64,000 nt of DNA from Larimichthys crocea. Its lineage: Eukaryota; Chordata; Actinopteri; Sciaenidae. Location: positions 11,382,334 to 11,446,333 of the forward strand of contig NC_040032.1 of assembly GCF_000972845.2 (NCBI RefSeq), given 5' to 3'. Below the pieces are notes generated by a model. That model made no database searches. It was not told the DNA's origin and was given only the letters and a program-made list of their open reading frames with translations. Numbering within the stretch: position 1 is the first letter of the stretch; each line of letters starts with the position of its first letter. Made by a program: the position numbers and the translations under genes. Positions 33,830 to 46,891 of this stretch are shown here, in pieces.

Positions 33830-35593
33830 GATGATAGGAGTGAGGAGGGGGTGTTACTTGGCTTCCTCTATACCTCAAGGAGAAATGACAGCAGGGTATG
33901 CGCATGCAGGAAGGGAGGAGGGGGGAGGCAATCTGTAGACGTGCCTGAGCGCCGTAGCTGAGCCGATAGGGTGAGTTTGCAGAGTCACCACCCCACCCCC
34001 CCACACCCCCTATTATTTAACCCCCACCCTCACGCCGGCAGCACATAGCAACTGGGGCGACAGCCATCACTAAACCGCTGGAAACCCCTCATTCAGATTT
34101 CGCCTACCGCTGGAGCCAGTCAACTCGCCGCTCCGACGACCACAGCCTCCACCGAGGGGCCGAGTGTATCAGCTTTCAGCTAATTACGTCATTGCTACAG
34201 CTGTACACCCACATGCCTGTGCACTGTCATCACACACACACGCACACACACCCTGAAGCATGTACATTCACAAAAGCACATACGTGCGCACGATTCACAG
34301 GGATGTTTAAGGACAAACATCGCTGTCACACGTGCAGGCGGTAAACGCGCAGACAGACAGCAAACAGCGATTAATCTTTGTTGTTAGGGGGCTTCTCAGC
34401 ATGTTTCTCCCTCCCCGCGCACGCCGAGCTTTCTCTCCGTCATCTATCAGGTGCTGTTGGGATATCACTTATCTCCTCTACATTCATACGTACACACTCC
34501 TTACAGCTGTTACTCTCTCTTTCTCTCTCTGCCAATGAGGGATAACTAATCTCCAACACCTCCCGGGGATCTCCTTTTGACACATTGTACAATCAGAGAT
34601 GGAAATTAATGCCGTGACTCATTTGGCTGTCGTTTCCTTACTATTTCTGTTAGTCACCGCTCACATTCTGACTCCACCAACCTCGTCTGTTTCAAACACT
34701 GATGCTCTCTCGCCGTTGAACCAGGTTAGCCCTACATTATTGCGAAGGCAGCATGATGTGGGTTTATTCCCACCGCTGCTGGATTAGTGATGTGCGTACA
34801 TCTGCCTGTGTTTTTTTGCAAATGTTTGCTGCTGTATATTAGCTTTTTTTTTGGGAAGGAGGGGAGGGGGGATTACAGTTAAGGCTGCTCAGCCCCTCCA
34901 CCTGCCCCTCACACACACCAGCCCTCCACAGTCCTGAACTGGGTCTAAATCCTGCACCGGGGTTACCATGGCAGCAGCAGCTTAGCATACATTAGACAGC
35001 GGTCCAACATTACTACTGAGAGTGAGTGAGTGAAGAGATAAAGAAGAGAAGGAGGGAAACAAAATGGAAAAATATGTTTCTAAATATCTTAGATGATGTC
35101 ATATACAGCACATATACAAGTGTGTGTGTGTGCGCGCTCATTGCAGCAGATAATTTCTCTTACCACAGGCGACAGGGAGGGTGTTTGGGCGAGGGCTAGT
35201 GCATTAGAGAAGTTATCCAATGAATCCTCGTGGACAGGGGTGGATCAGAGGATCAGCGGTCAGAACTGTGAAGGCTGGATCGGGGACAGTCGAGGCCCCC
35301 AGGAGGTGACACAGAGGATAAGAGGATAAAAATGCTGTAAAAAAACATATACTATGTGATTGAGTCGGACAGAAGAGACGTACTGTGCAGAGAGGAGGTC
35401 CTCACCACCACCAGCCACCAAGCTCTCCTGAATCTGTAACTAAACAGATCACGTCGCCGCTAATTTAAGGTGCGCGCAGGCTGCGAGCAGCGTAGCGATC
35501 CGTGTGCTTGTACAGGCAGTCGTTTGAACACAAGGCATTTGTTGTTCTTAGTAATTAAATAAAGAGTAAGCTTAGAGAGCCGTGCTTCCCTTC
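33830..35593. other. Intron 2, proximal part
   Basis: G-rich and then C-rich low-complexity sequence to about 34060, followed by ordinary intron sequence. Short CA and CT runs lie near 34232 and 34514. No additional exon is supported. Confidence 0.45.
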
Positions 35594-35945
35594 AGAGCCC
35601 GACCGATATGGAATCTGTGAAACCGATACCGACGTTTAGAGGGAAAAAGTTCACAGATTATGGCGGCGAAAAGTTATTTTTTGCAGTGATACGACTATGC
35701 AAGGCTGCTCTCGTCAACAATTAACTTTATTAAAGAGTATTAAATGTTCTTTAACATGTTAAACAATCAAACATAATGCTGAGAGCTGCTTCTTCTCTCG
35801 TAGGATCGTAAATCACAGTTCACTCTGCTGGATGAACTTTGCTGTGACACCAGTAGCATTCTTTCTGCATTATATACCGGAAATATCGGCACACATCGAC
35901 CATCAGCTGATGCTAATATCGGCCGATATATTGGTTGGTCGTCTT
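35594..35945. mobile_element. hAT-like MITE with 'gcccgaccgatat' ends
   Basis: The left end agagcccgaccgatatgg (35594-35611) and the reverse complement of the right end (agacgaccaaccaatatatc) form an imperfect inverted repeat. Inner gaaaccgataccga, atatcggc and aatatcggccgatata blocks match a very frequent vertebrate and fish MITE pattern ('cgaccgatatatcggt'). About 350 bp, no coding capacity. The hAT assignment is from memory. Confidence 0.6.
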
Positions 35946-37606
35946 ATGAAGCCATCATGATTTTTTTCTTTTGGTTTACTCACCTCGCTGTGGCTCTGGA
36001 GGAGCTTTGACAAGTCGACCCCGATGAAGACACAGTGACGTCATTGGAGGGTTTTAGGATTCAGATTGGAGATTACAAATGTCGAGCACGAATTATTATG
36101 TCATGGTTTGGAGTTTGAACGATGTGGACATTTACCAAGAGGCTCTAATGGAAGATTCTTTCTGTAGTACGCCATGAATATCGTGGTTTCAAAGTCACCA
36201 CTTTGAAAGTCCAAGAATTTAAAAAAGGTTAAAAATATCTAACAGTTTTTGTGGCATCAGTTGTCACATATATTCATATAGGTACAATCATAGTGAAAAG
36301 AAGTGCATCTTCTTGTATTCTCGAGATCGTGTTCAAAACCAGTCATTTAAATTGGAGACTGAGCTTTGCCGAATGAACAGTAACCTTGATCTGCCGTCTG
36401 AGCTGCAGCTCCTTCAGTTTGGGAAATTGAAATTTCTGCAAAGGAAGGAACAGAAATTAATCTTTTATTATGAAGATGGTGTAACCTCCGGTATGTGTCC
36501 TGTCCATCAGCGTTACCCAGCTACAACAACAACTGCATTTGTGGAAGAGAGAGTTTTCAACCAATCAATGCTTCACACCAGCCGTGCTGCTATTCAGTGG
36601 ACGGTTACTAACACAGCTGTCCATTAAATCCATAGTTGAGTTCTGCGGAGGGAAAAAATAACCGTTATAGTCAGTGACCAGGAAGTGTTCGGTCGTTTGT
36701 ATGAATTTGTATCAACAGCAGAGTAAAATTTATGGAGACATGAAGGAATATTTCAGTTCAACGTGTCGTGGCTGAGCTGTAGAGCTGATTTTAAGCACGT
36801 CGCTGTATCACACATCAGATTGTTGGGCAGAGTTTACCTTTGCAGGATGATGACCAGTTCATAAAGGATGAACAGAACCAACAGACACTCAGCTGACTCC
36901 TGTCTCGTCTACTCTGCCATATGTAGGACAGATAAACTGCCTCAGTGGGATAGCAGCTTAGACTGCTGGCCGACTGGAGAGACTTCCAGCCCGTGGACGA
37001 GATCCAGGGCATGCATAAGGTTGAAGTCCCGTGCGCTGCCTACTAATGGCTTCCTCCCTGTGTTTTCTCTCCTGCTTGTTGCTTTTGTGAAGGTTTTTTT
37101 TGTTCTTTAACAGTGAGAATGAAACGTGTGCAGGCTCTACAATAGATCTGATTCTGATTTATTTACTCAGTACAGGCTACAATGAGCTCATTCTTTGCAC
37201 CTGTTCACTCTTTATATCATGAAAACGGGATGAAACGCTTTGAGGAAAATATCTAAATGCCACTTTTCTGAGCCACCGTGATTTAAATTCTGATTATTTT
37301 CTGATTGTAACAACCCAATTTCCACATTCAAAGAATCAGATAAAATTGCTCCTTGTTGAGGGTGAACCGGAAAGGAGAAAATGAGCATTGCTACACTGCT
37401 TCATCTTTTCATACTTCATGTCTCACACATAACCACATGATTTTTTGGGGGCTGTCTAACCTCTGGATGCACAGCTGTACTCTGGCCAAACAGATCCAGT
37501 GTAGAGAAGACAGAGGTGCTGCTGTCGTGCTTAAGATACATTGGTTGTGCTGCATAACCAATGTTGACAAGCGGTAACAAGCATCTGTCTTTAATACCTT
37601 CTAAGT
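35946..37606. other. Intron 2 sequence without a recognisable gene
   Basis: The frame 36313-36627 (104 codons) shows no recognisable domain. A LINE-like tail motif (gatctgattctgattt) occurs near 37145-37160 but is too short to call. Confidence 0.4.
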
Positions 37607-37869
37607 CAATGGTTCTCAGACTGTACTTTTATCACCGTGGTACGTAACCTCCTTGTTGTGGTACTTCGAGGAATCTCTTAAATTATTTTTGAAAGAGAAG
37701 TGCAGATCAGGAGACCAAAACCAAACTGGGTCTGTTTCTTGAACCGGTTGTGTTCAGGATTTGTCAACAGTCGGCAGTGCTGCACAGGGTCGGCTGTATT
37801 TTAACGTCTGGTGGTACTTGGAGAAATTTTCTGACATGGTACGCGGTGTAGAAAGTTTGAGGAACACTG
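37607..37869. mobile_element. hAT-like MITE with 'ggttctcaaact' ends
   Basis: The left end caatggttctcagactg and the reverse complement of the right end (cagtgttcctcaaact) are inverted repeats of about 16 bases with few mismatches. The inner text repeats ggtac.t.. around 'gtggtactt', the usual feature of the 'tctcaaactttttggtacc' repeats seen in vertebrates. 263 bp, no coding capacity. Confidence 0.55.
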
Positions 37870-39544
37870 ATCTGAGTCATGAAACAGCAAAGAGACACTT
37901 TGAAAGTCACAAAGGGTCTGCGCTCTTTGCTTCACGGTGTCTGCAGGTCTTGAAAAGTCTGAAAAAGCATTGAAGTAATTGTCCTAAAAATGGCTTTGAT
38001 GACATTAAAATGGGTTACATTTAATTTCCAAATGTCCTTAATACTTTCCTTTACGTTAAACATAAAATATAAGTGTATATCTAAACATCGATTGCTGTGA
38101 CAGTGATCAACACCATCAGGCCTGTAGTTCTGTGAGCTACATTAGCTCAGCAGCTCATTGAAAAACTTAAATAAACTTGAATTAATTCATCATTTTTTAA
38201 TTGGTTTATCCATCGAGCTTTTTTCTGAAGCTTATCCGGGTCCACGACAAATTGATTTTATTCATTATATCTTCAGTAATTATTGTTGTGTACAGTCTGG
38301 AAGTACTAAAAATGTTTCTAGGCCACGTTGTCCCTGCAGATTTCACATCGTACTTTCATTCTGTGGCTGGTAATAGCGTTCTGTGTAGTATTAAAAAGGT
38401 CTTACAAAGTCTTCAGTTTAACTTGCTGAACCCTGCAGGATTTATTTCCTCTCTCCGTGTTGTTCTGCCGGTTAACAAAGACATTCTCTGTCATTGATTG
38501 AAAGTCTTTAGCGACCCCCCGAAACCGAGCTTGAATTTCACCCTCACAAATTCTGCTGTCATACATTCAGCCAGAGGCAGCGAGCAGAAACTTTGTCACA
38601 TTACAAGCGAGTGCAGGAGGTGGGAGAGAACGGGGGAGGGGGGGGAAGATATTTCTGTCAAAGCGAGTCAAACTGTCAACACCAACAATCAAACAAGGTT
38701 TCGACTCTCGGTTCCAAAAAGAAAAAGAGGAACAGTCACCGCTGTGTGTAACGTACAGATGCTCACACACACACACTGAGTCATTCAGTAGTTTTATTCC
38801 TTGTGGATGAATTATTGACTCCAAACAATTTTCAACTGAACCAAAACACTGTTAAATTCTTGCAGAGCCGAAACATGAGGCGCAACACTTCCCTCATCCT
38901 TTAGTCACCGCTCATCGGATATCCCTTTCATCAGACCAGTGCCATAATACTCTCCGGAGGGTATTATTGGCAGTTCTAAAAGTGGCATGTGTCCACGTGT
39001 GTTCAGTCCAGTACAGAAAACATGCAGTGCTCTTAAGAGTTGCTCTTATAAACATTGATCACAGCCACCAAAACTGGCAGCACTCGCCTCGTTTGCCTGG
39101 TCGGGTTTGGCTGCTTCTTCCCTCCTCGATAGATTTTTCTTGTTTATTCGTTTTTTAAATACCTTCTTCTAGCAGGACTGTTTTTCCACATGTGATCGTT
39201 TTGAGGGGACAAAAATAACTTTATTTTTGCTTTCACCGGCCATTAAGGACTCCAGTAACACACATGTACACACACAAACACACACACCCTCATGAATATA
39301 TTAACAAGCTGCCTGGTGATTTAAAAAAAAGCCTGGGTGCAGTATATCTAGATAGAAAAGGTCATTGAAATTCATTCATACAACATTAATATATGTCTCA
39401 AATATTAAACTGTATGCAAAATCACATGTAATATGTTATAATATATGTATAGAAAAATAGCTTTGTTACTGTTTGAGGCATTCAGAACTATAAAATACAG
39501 TAAAATTGTTAAACAACATACAAAGCTACAGCCGGCAGGAAGCC
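37870..39544. other. Intron 2 sequence without a recognisable gene
   Basis: Frames 38158-38373 and 38201-38497 overlap in different frames, and 38498-38779 is hydrophilic but unrecognised. A G run lies at about 38630-38645. Nothing else is seen. Confidence 0.4.
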
Positions 39545-39662
39545 AAAACCTGCAGTTCCTCACACGTCCACTTGAGGCTGGCTACAGAACAGTCTCCATA
39601 AGTCCCCATGTTAAAATGTCCAACGTCACAGCAGACATAAACATGTTTACGGCCTCGTAGGC
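39545..39662 (+). repeat. Copy of the 21.4/32.1/56.0 kb dispersed repeat
   Basis: It contains gcagttcctcacacgtccac, ttgaggctggct, agtctccataagtccccatg and ttaaaatgtccaacgtcaca, then aaacatgtttac, in the order of the 56 kb copy read in reverse. This copy keeps the block deleted at 21.4 kb. Confidence 0.7.
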
Positions 39663-41179
39663 GGAAGAGGCGGGATTTAATATGCACATGCTGTACATTC
39701 TTTAAACTGTCAGTGGTCTGCCCACCTGCACCGCTAAAGCTCACACATTAACACGTCATATCTCCAATTGTAGGATTCATACAAAAACAAACAAATGTAA
39801 GGTTTGATGGGTTACGTACTGATGTGAGGTACTGTTACCTTTGGACAAAGACCGGCTAGCCACAGACATGAGAATGACATCAATGTGAACATCTCTTGCT
39901 GCTGAGTTGGTCACTGCGAGGGGAAAAGTCCCGCGCTGAACTTTCTGTGTTAAAATATTAGCGCATAAAAACCATGATTTGTGTTTGAGGTCGAGCATGT
40001 GTCGAGTCAGGCATTCAGCGGTGAAGCAGCCTAATAGCAGAGGCCCGGAGAACATGGTGACTGAGGATAAATGCAGAGAGATTCATGGAGTTTATTCTGT
40101 GTGCAAAATGGAGCTGCTGTTGCTTTCAAGCAGCAGAATTGAGAGGCTGTTGTAAAATGTTTGGGAAATCAGGTTTGAGACTTTTCTTACAGAGCTACGA
40201 GAGAAATCTTTGACTCAGCAGGCTGCAAACTTGGGAGGTCTGAGGGAAGCCTTCCTTCTTCCTCCTCCGTCGGTTTCTCCTTATATCTGGCCCTCATATC
40301 TAGAAAGGGAGAGGGTAGGCGGGAAGCAGGCGAGAGAGAGCTGCTTAACATGAGGCTAAAGCGAGGTTCTCTGGCTGCTGCATTGAGAGTGTTTGGAGCA
40401 GGTGCGGTAGCTCCTTTCTCCTCACGGAGGAATGCTGGGAATGCCGGGAGTGCACGGCGCTCCTGAGCAGAGAAGGTGATACACGGCGAGTTGAAATCCA
40501 GCGTTGAAGCTCGGCCTTTATCTCCGGCATCCGAAAAGTGCTTCACACTGAGTCAATAGTTTCTCAGGCTTTCCCTGCTAAGTGGTGCTTAAAGCATGTC
40601 ATTAGTGTCATTGTGGCTGTAGGATGTCAGTCAGCGAGCCCCGGAAATTCTGGAAGCATTCTCACAAGTTATTTCTTATCGCTCGACGCCACATGACAGA
40701 GAGTCTGCATCGCTGAAGACGACCACTTTCTCACACCAAGAGATAAACAACTAACAACATGAATTATGTTTGTGACTGCTCTGTTGCACGCATGGCGGGA
40801 CTTGTAGAGGACAAACACTTTCTGCAAGCACAGATTTTATTTTGGAGAAAACACGTCAGTTGTGTGCGTTTCCCACAGAGCCAAATATTTCCCTATTTTT
40901 AGGGAGTGACTTCTCGTCTCGCGATTTTTATTCCACTTAATTCTCCAACTTATTTTAACGTTTACTCACAAACTACTTTTAATTGGCTCATCTTGCTTTT
41001 CCTTCCGTCATCGCCACACACTCCCTTACCCTGCCTCTTGATATTTCTCTCACTACCCCACACAGAACCAGCAGCGTTTCTTATAAAGTCGGCCAGATGG
41101 TGAACTCACGTTTAGGATGTTTTTTCACAGCAGCAGGTGTGAGGCTTCTTCTAAACGATGTAGTCCATCAGAACTAAAG
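39663..41179. other. Intron 2 sequence without a recognisable gene
   Basis: The frame 40187-40546 (119 codons, -) overlaps another minus-strand frame and has no recognised domain. No element ends are seen. Confidence 0.4.
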
Positions 41180-41345
41180 TGATACCCGATGACATCAGTA
41201 CCAGCCGGGTGTGTTCACTGTTGTGGTTCAAGCTTCGGTACTTATTGATACTATTAAATGTGTAGATTGTTTTAAACACGCGGTATTGAGAAAGTATCAA
41301 TACCTTTAATAACCCTAGAAGCTCCTGCCACATGATCAGTAGCTT
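41180..41345. repeat. Probable dispersed repeat with 'tcggtac...gatact' motifs
   Basis: Alternating agcttcggtacttattgata, attgttttaaacacgcggta and ttgagaaagtatcaatacct blocks resemble a palindromic fish repeat with paired gtatc/gatac motifs. The boundaries are guesses and the class is unknown. Confidence 0.35.
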
Positions 41346-42003
41346 TTGGATTTCTAATTTACCAAGTAGCCGTGTCTTATATTGAAAATAAATAGTTGTC
41401 AGGGTTTTAAAAACCTTGATAATCAAAAATCTAATCAACATATTTGTTGTACCTCTGCTTTAGGCAATATGGCAGAAATACCGCTGCTGATAACAAATCT
41501 TTCAGTGCCAAAGAAGCACCAGACCAGCTGTAAATATTCATCTCCACTCCCAGTATGTAATGCATAGTGAACGTGACACCTTTTTTTAAGGCCTGCAGTA
41601 ACCACAGTGCTGCAGAGGTGATTCAGATCTGACAGCTGTGTCGGGATATAAAACTGCAGACGACGGTTTTACCTGAAGCTAGGCGACTATTTGAGTACAC
41701 TGAAAGCACCGCGAGGCGTTCAAGCCTCAGGACGGATGTTTCATTTTGATTGATTGTTTTTGTTTTTTTGTGTGTGTATTAATAAATGTTTACCTCCCAG
41801 CACATTCCCGTGCAGGACTTTCTTTCCTCACCCTCATCGTCTCTCTCTGACCTCTTGCTGAGTAATTCCTAATCAAGGTTATGTTGCTGACCTGTCGGGT
41901 CCCAAAGCTGTGAAGTGTGTGCACCGTTTCTAAAGAATTTCAGTGATCTTTTTCAGCCTCACTCGCTTTAACAAGGTCCGTTGGGACCAGAACTGTATCT
42001 ATG

Positions 42004-42007
<4 letters not shown>

Positions 42008-42051
<44 letters not shown>
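42008..42051 (+). repeat. (GT)22 microsatellite
   Basis: An uninterrupted run of tg units. It causes Val/Cys-only frames on the + strand and Thr/His frames on the - strand. Confidence 0.95.
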
Positions 42052-42052
<1 letters not shown>

Positions 42053-43448
42053 TTGTTCAGGGTTTGCTGCAGGAAAACATCACGTTTAAGCTTTTTATTT
42101 TTATTTTCCATAATTATGTTAATGTATTTCTTACCAGCATCAACGTCTTTGTTTTCTTTAATTGTGGATTTTTGGACAAAAGTGACAATTTTGTGCATGA
42201 TTGCTCTCTAATTATAACTCTAACTGTTTAATCCTGTGTATGTTTTTTTCCCCCCACTGATCAAGTTAATCAGTGGGAAAGCCTTTTTGTATCTTATTCC
42301 TGATTTTTTGGTATAAAGGCTGAGAAAAAGTGTCACAATTTGACTGAACGATGAAGTAAGATCAGTGAGTAGTCGTGCAGGAGGAGTACAGAGAATTGCT
42401 TATTACCAATCTTTACTTTACGTCGCTGCATCTTGTCTCAAAGTCCCCGGCCCTTAAGTCCAATTATCTCAACGCGGAGACGTTGTTTCAATGTTTGCTA
42501 GGCGCTGTCATCTTGCAGCTGCTGTGGACTGTTTCCATCCTCCTCAAAACGCTTTCCTGTCGTGTGCTCGAGTTTATCGGACTCATGTAGATGAAGCGAG
42601 AGTGCTTCACTCAGGATGAGGGTTAAAAATCATCCTTGAGATATTATGTGTGTGTGTGAGTGTGTGGACAGTCTGTACACTGTGTGTGTGCGTCACTAGA
42701 CTTTGAGAAATGTGCAAATGTGTTTCATTTCCATCCCGGTCCACCGTCTTTCTCAGCCTCTCTGCAAAAACAAGGACAGTCTGACGTCAAGGCAACGCTA
42801 ACTCAAATTTACCTTCATCAACTGTCCAATGTCCTGTCCTCTTTGATATTCTTCTGTTGGACTCTGGATGTGTCCTCAGCATGCGTTTAACTCCCAGAAA
42901 GGTCTGGTGGACTGTCATTGATGTTTATTGATGTCGATTTATCCAAAAAGTAATAAAAACGGCACAACACAGGTTCAGAAAGCCCAGGGTGATGTCTTCA
43001 GTTTTATTAATTCGGCTGACCAGCAGTCTGAATTTTAAAGATAAGCAACAAATCCTGAAATTGAAGAAGTTGGAAATGAAAAATGCCTGAAAATGTTTGT
43101 CTAACTAATTGTAGCAGCTCTTTCTCACAGACTAAAATTACTTTTCCAATAATTTTGCTTAATTACATTCCTGTTTACTTTGTGCGCTGCAAATATTTAG
43201 TTCCCACATTGAGTTTTTCTATTTGCACTTTTAGCGCTGACACATAAATTTCAGTATCAAGATAAGTGAAGCTGGAACAGTTTGGCGATTTTGGACTGTT
43301 GGTTGGACAAAACAAGCAATTTCAAGATGTCATTGTCACTGATTATAGAAGTAGTTACTCATTAAAATAATCACAAATCAGTCATGAAAATAATAATTAA
43401 TCCAAACGTTATCCTTCTTTTGTTTGTGTGTGTGTGTTTTGGCTGTAG
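42052..43448 (+). other. Intron 2, distal part with a GT-rich 3' end
   Basis: No gene recognised. The intron ends ttttgtttgtgtgtgtgtgt, then gttttggctgtag|g. The GT run (43424-43437) sits where the polypyrimidine tract would be. Confidence 0.5.
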
Positions 43449-43554
43449 GGGCCTGAGGCCTGGACGTCACCTGGAGGACGACGATATTGTGCCTGAGCTG
43501 GCTTACATCCATCCCAGAGAGAGACCTGACTGGGAGGAGACCATCAGTGCCATG
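43449..43554 (+). CDS. arhgap32: Rho GTPase-activating protein 32, coding exon 2 (residues 33-68)
   Basis: A 106-base exon between ggctgtag|gg and gccatg|gtgaga. It enters in phase 2, completing Arg33, and leaves in phase 0. Residues 42-46 are the acidic EDDDI, followed by VPEL and the block HPRERPDWEETISAM (54-68). This is nearly the same as the ARHGAP32 segment before the PX domain (HPRERPDWEETLSAM, from memory) and is the strongest reason for the gene call. The related ARHGAP33 lacks this block as I remember it. The segment is not a known catalytic domain and is probably a protein-binding leader. The intron after it opens with an (AC)n run five bases after the donor. Confidence 0.9.
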
Positions 43555-46500
43555 GTGAGACACACACACACACATTTAGAGACGTGAGGTGGTTCATCAA
43601 CGTCGTCCTCTCATCACGGGTCAACTCAAGCTCATATTGGCATCGTAGCGTCCTTCATGACGTGTGATAACTCGATCAGCTGTTTGCTGCTCGTCACATC
43701 GTTATCGGCGGATTGATTAGTCGTCTCCCTCTCCCTCCTATCGAAACGGCATCTCCTGTGTTCCTGAAACTCTATCGCGCCTTCATGATTAATGCAGGTG
43801 ACTGTTGGCGTCCTGAAGCCACCGTACTCCACAAACTCTTTGCACAGATAGTCATCTACCTGCCACCTGTGTGCTCCTGTGTCATCTTGTTTATCTCTCC
43901 TTCCATTCACCAGACCAGCATCATTCATTACTTTCCTCTTCCTTCCCCGTCTTTAGTTCGAGTCTTGCTTTCTTGCATCAACAGCACGGTGAAAATGAGG
44001 CCGTCTCCATGGTAACGCGCCGAGCCACCCGTGGTCGGCGCGTGGTTGGAGCCCTATCGCAAGTGCTCACTTTCGATCGGGCAACGGGGAGAGAGAGAAA
44101 GAGAGAAACAACAATCTCGCCAAGCTGATGAATATTGATCACAGAGGCGGGGCTTTTAATACTGCATGTCTGCTATTCTTTGTTCAATATTTGATACTGG
44201 AGTGGCATGAATTATTCATGTCTCCGGTGGTTCAAGGAGGTGATGAGCCGCGCTAAGCAACTTAGTAAGCTGTCACACCAACCGCCCTGTTGCACCGTGT
44301 AGGATAGATCATATTCTGTGCATAAAGGAACAAAACAGTCCCATAATCCCTCCAACAGGACGATCAAATGAAGAATAAAATCTTTAAGTAATTAATAATG
44401 CGCAGAGATATTCAGTTTAGTGTAACATGAAACAGATCAAACGAGACGCTGGAACAAGACAAGGTTTGGCATCGACCGCCGTGTCGTGTCAAGAGCTGCT
44501 CCCGTGTCCACCTGTGTCCGCCTCGTCCAGGTAACGCCTCAGATAAAGGTGGTCGGTCTCCTCATCTGCATACCACCTTAGCTGTCACTGACCGTCTGGC
44601 TGTAGAGTCTCAAAGGAAACTTTCACAGCCCGGCTCCACCTTGACTTTTACCTTGACCCATCAGTTACAGATCTGATTTAGATTTTCAGTCACACTCTGA
44701 ATTCACGTGACACTCACTTTGTCATGAAGATGGATTTTGCCGTGAGAGTCTTGCGGAGAGAGAGCCGCTGACGGATCGAGTTTAAAAGTAGCACTTGACA
44801 TCCTGAAATCTGTTTCCGTGAAGCCATTCACGTCACGATCCGGCCACTCGTAGCTCAGACTTCACATCCACACACACATACCGCACACCTCCGCAGAAAA
44901 GCAGCCACCATTGGTCTACAAAAACGGCTTATTAATGAAACCGTAAACACCGGCTGACTCAGGTGGGTCAGTTCAGGGGCGTGACCAGGTCACACCAGAA
45001 TCTGACATTGGACACATTAATGTGAACGTAGCCTTATTCACACGTCACACCTTCTTTCATTCGATGTTGTTTTGTCTCCCGGGTGTCTCCAAAACAACCT
45101 GCTGTCAGATTACTGAAATGAAAATTTTACAATGAACATGATTCCCCGGGCTCTGTGAATGTTTTGTTGACCACAGCTGCATCTGGTTTTTTAACTCTGA
45201 TTTAAGCTAAATGAAGCAAGTGAGAGGCTTTGTTAAGGAATATTACAGCCGAGGAGACCAGCTGATTGTTTATAAAACCCTGCATGCAGTACATGTTTTG
45301 GTTGAACCCTGTACCATCTAGTTTAGCGTCAGGTGTGGTTAGACAAATATAATTAAATGCAACTCTTGTGTTTATCATGATGCTCAGACTCCTCCATGTC
45401 AGGTGTGTGAGCTTTCTCACTCCAACAAACCAGATTTGTTCTCCAACATGGCAGTGAGAAGACCGGCAAACCCAAAGGTGCTGTTTGAAGCAAAGATCTG
45501 TGCAGAGGAAGATGAAATCTATTTGTTTAATAACACTGCAGCATGGAGCTCGCACACCATGCAGCGAAGCAGCAGACATTAAGGAGTCAGTCCGTCTTCA
45601 TACCCCCCGCCTGTGCGGTCCCGTCACTCCTCCGGCGAGGCAGACAGACTCAGACTGATTCATCTTTTTTTTTTTTTCATCTTTTTCTAAAACTGAATCT
45701 AAAAATGCAAATGTGACGAGATGTAAAACACAGGGCTGAGCTCATCTTCTCATGCTGCTGGCCGGTAAACAAAGCTGACAGAATATCAACTAGTTCGTGA
45801 ACTAACAAGCGTGAGCGCTCGAACATGACCGTTAAAGTCACAGCCAGAGTGTTTGGTTTAATTAAAACTAAATCTAGGAGGTCCCAGTTAAAGATCCACG
45901 ATCCACAGAAGATTTTACAACTTATGTTCATGTTGCAAAATAATCTACAAGCAATGCATGCTTAGATCTTGCCAGATGCATTCCTGCGTTCTGGTTCGGT
46001 GGTTTCTGCATTTTTGTGCTGGTTCTGGCATTTTGTCGTGGTGTTTAACCAGGAAAGGCCCCGCTGAGATTAAAAATCTCTTTTTTTCAGGGAGGTCCTG
46101 TCCAAGACAGGCAGCAGCAGCACAAACTAAGCAAATTAAAACGGATACAAAACAGACAGTGTTACTGTTTTACTTATAACATCCCAGAGAATAAAAACAT
46201 AGTACAAGCCAAGAACTCAACAATATCAGATTAAGCATCCTCAAAATTGATTTTAAAAAGCATTCAAAGAAACCAGATCATGCAGCTTTAATGGACTGTA
46301 ATGCAACACCGGGATGCACTATAGCTTTGAGGACGCTGTCGTGATAAATTGAAAGTCAAATAGCTTTAACGGTTTACCACTTGACCTTCCTGGCTTCTCT
46401 CAGCCGTTCATACAGGTTCGTTAGAATATTCACTTGTTCCAGACGAAGTTGTTGGGAGTTGATTTAAATCAGTTAACTTCTCCTCCTCGTGCACTCAGGT

Positions 46501-46752
46501 TATCATCCTCTTTACAAGCCATTTCACTAAACCCCCCCTCCCCTCAGAAAGTTTTTTCATCTCGCATCGAGCAATCAGCGATGTTTATAACCGACCGGCT
46601 TGAATTTATTTGAAGTTAAAAGCCTGTCGGCTGTTTGAATGTCGCTGCGAAGCAAAAAGCTAAATGGGAAATTGTCCGACAGCATAACAGTGGCAGAGAT
46701 TTATTTATTTTTTGCTGACAGCCGACGTAAAGTGTGTGTTTGTGTGTTTTAG
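43555..46752 (+). other. arhgap32: Intron 3 with (AC)n at its 5' end and (GT)n at its 3' end
   Basis: The intron is 3,198 bases. It starts gtgag followed by (AC) at 43560-43574 and ends with gtgtgtgtttgtgtgt (46732-46747), then tttag. The two tracts are complementary in the transcript and lie within about 20 bases of the donor and acceptor. The pyrimidine tract at the acceptor is interrupted by the G of each GT. Frames within it (43632-44128 on both strands, 45202-45579 -) are unrecognised. Confidence 0.7.
46045..46210. repeat. Dispersed fish repeat, 'ttaaccaggaaag' family
   Basis: The blocks gtttaaccaggaaaggcccc, gctgagattaaaaatctctt, gggaggtcctgtccaagaca, ggcagcagcag and a later lysine-codon-like A-rich tail match a repeat I often see in fish introns. 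It is likely retroposon-derived, but I cannot assign it. Confidence 0.5.
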
Positions 46753-46847
46753 GCGAGGAGCGCAGAGATCCCCGAGCTGAGGACGGAGCCCCTCATGCGC
46801 TCAAGCAGCAGCAGCACGGCCAGCATGAAGGTCAAGAATGTCAAGAA
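46753..46847 (+). CDS. arhgap32: Rho GTPase-activating protein 32, coding exon 3 (residues 69-99)
   Basis: A 95-base exon bounded by gttttag|gcg and gtcaagaa|gtgagt. It enters in phase 0 and leaves in phase 2. It encodes ARSAEIPELRTEPLMR (69-84), a run of five serines (85-89) and TASMKVKNVK (90-99). The human counterpart, as I recall it, has the same pattern (AR...PEI..., STASMKVKHVKK), so the STASMKVK core is conserved while the middle varies. The serine run next to basic residues could be phosphorylated (inference). The donor is followed 12 bases later by a 30-base (CA)n run. Confidence 0.88.
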
Positions 46848-46858
46848 GTGAGTCGACA

Positions 46859-46891
<33 letters not shown>

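Noticed and set aside
33605..34004. Overlapping Val/Cys-rich and Thr/His-rich frames on both strands
   Set aside because: They are translations of (GT)n microsatellites.
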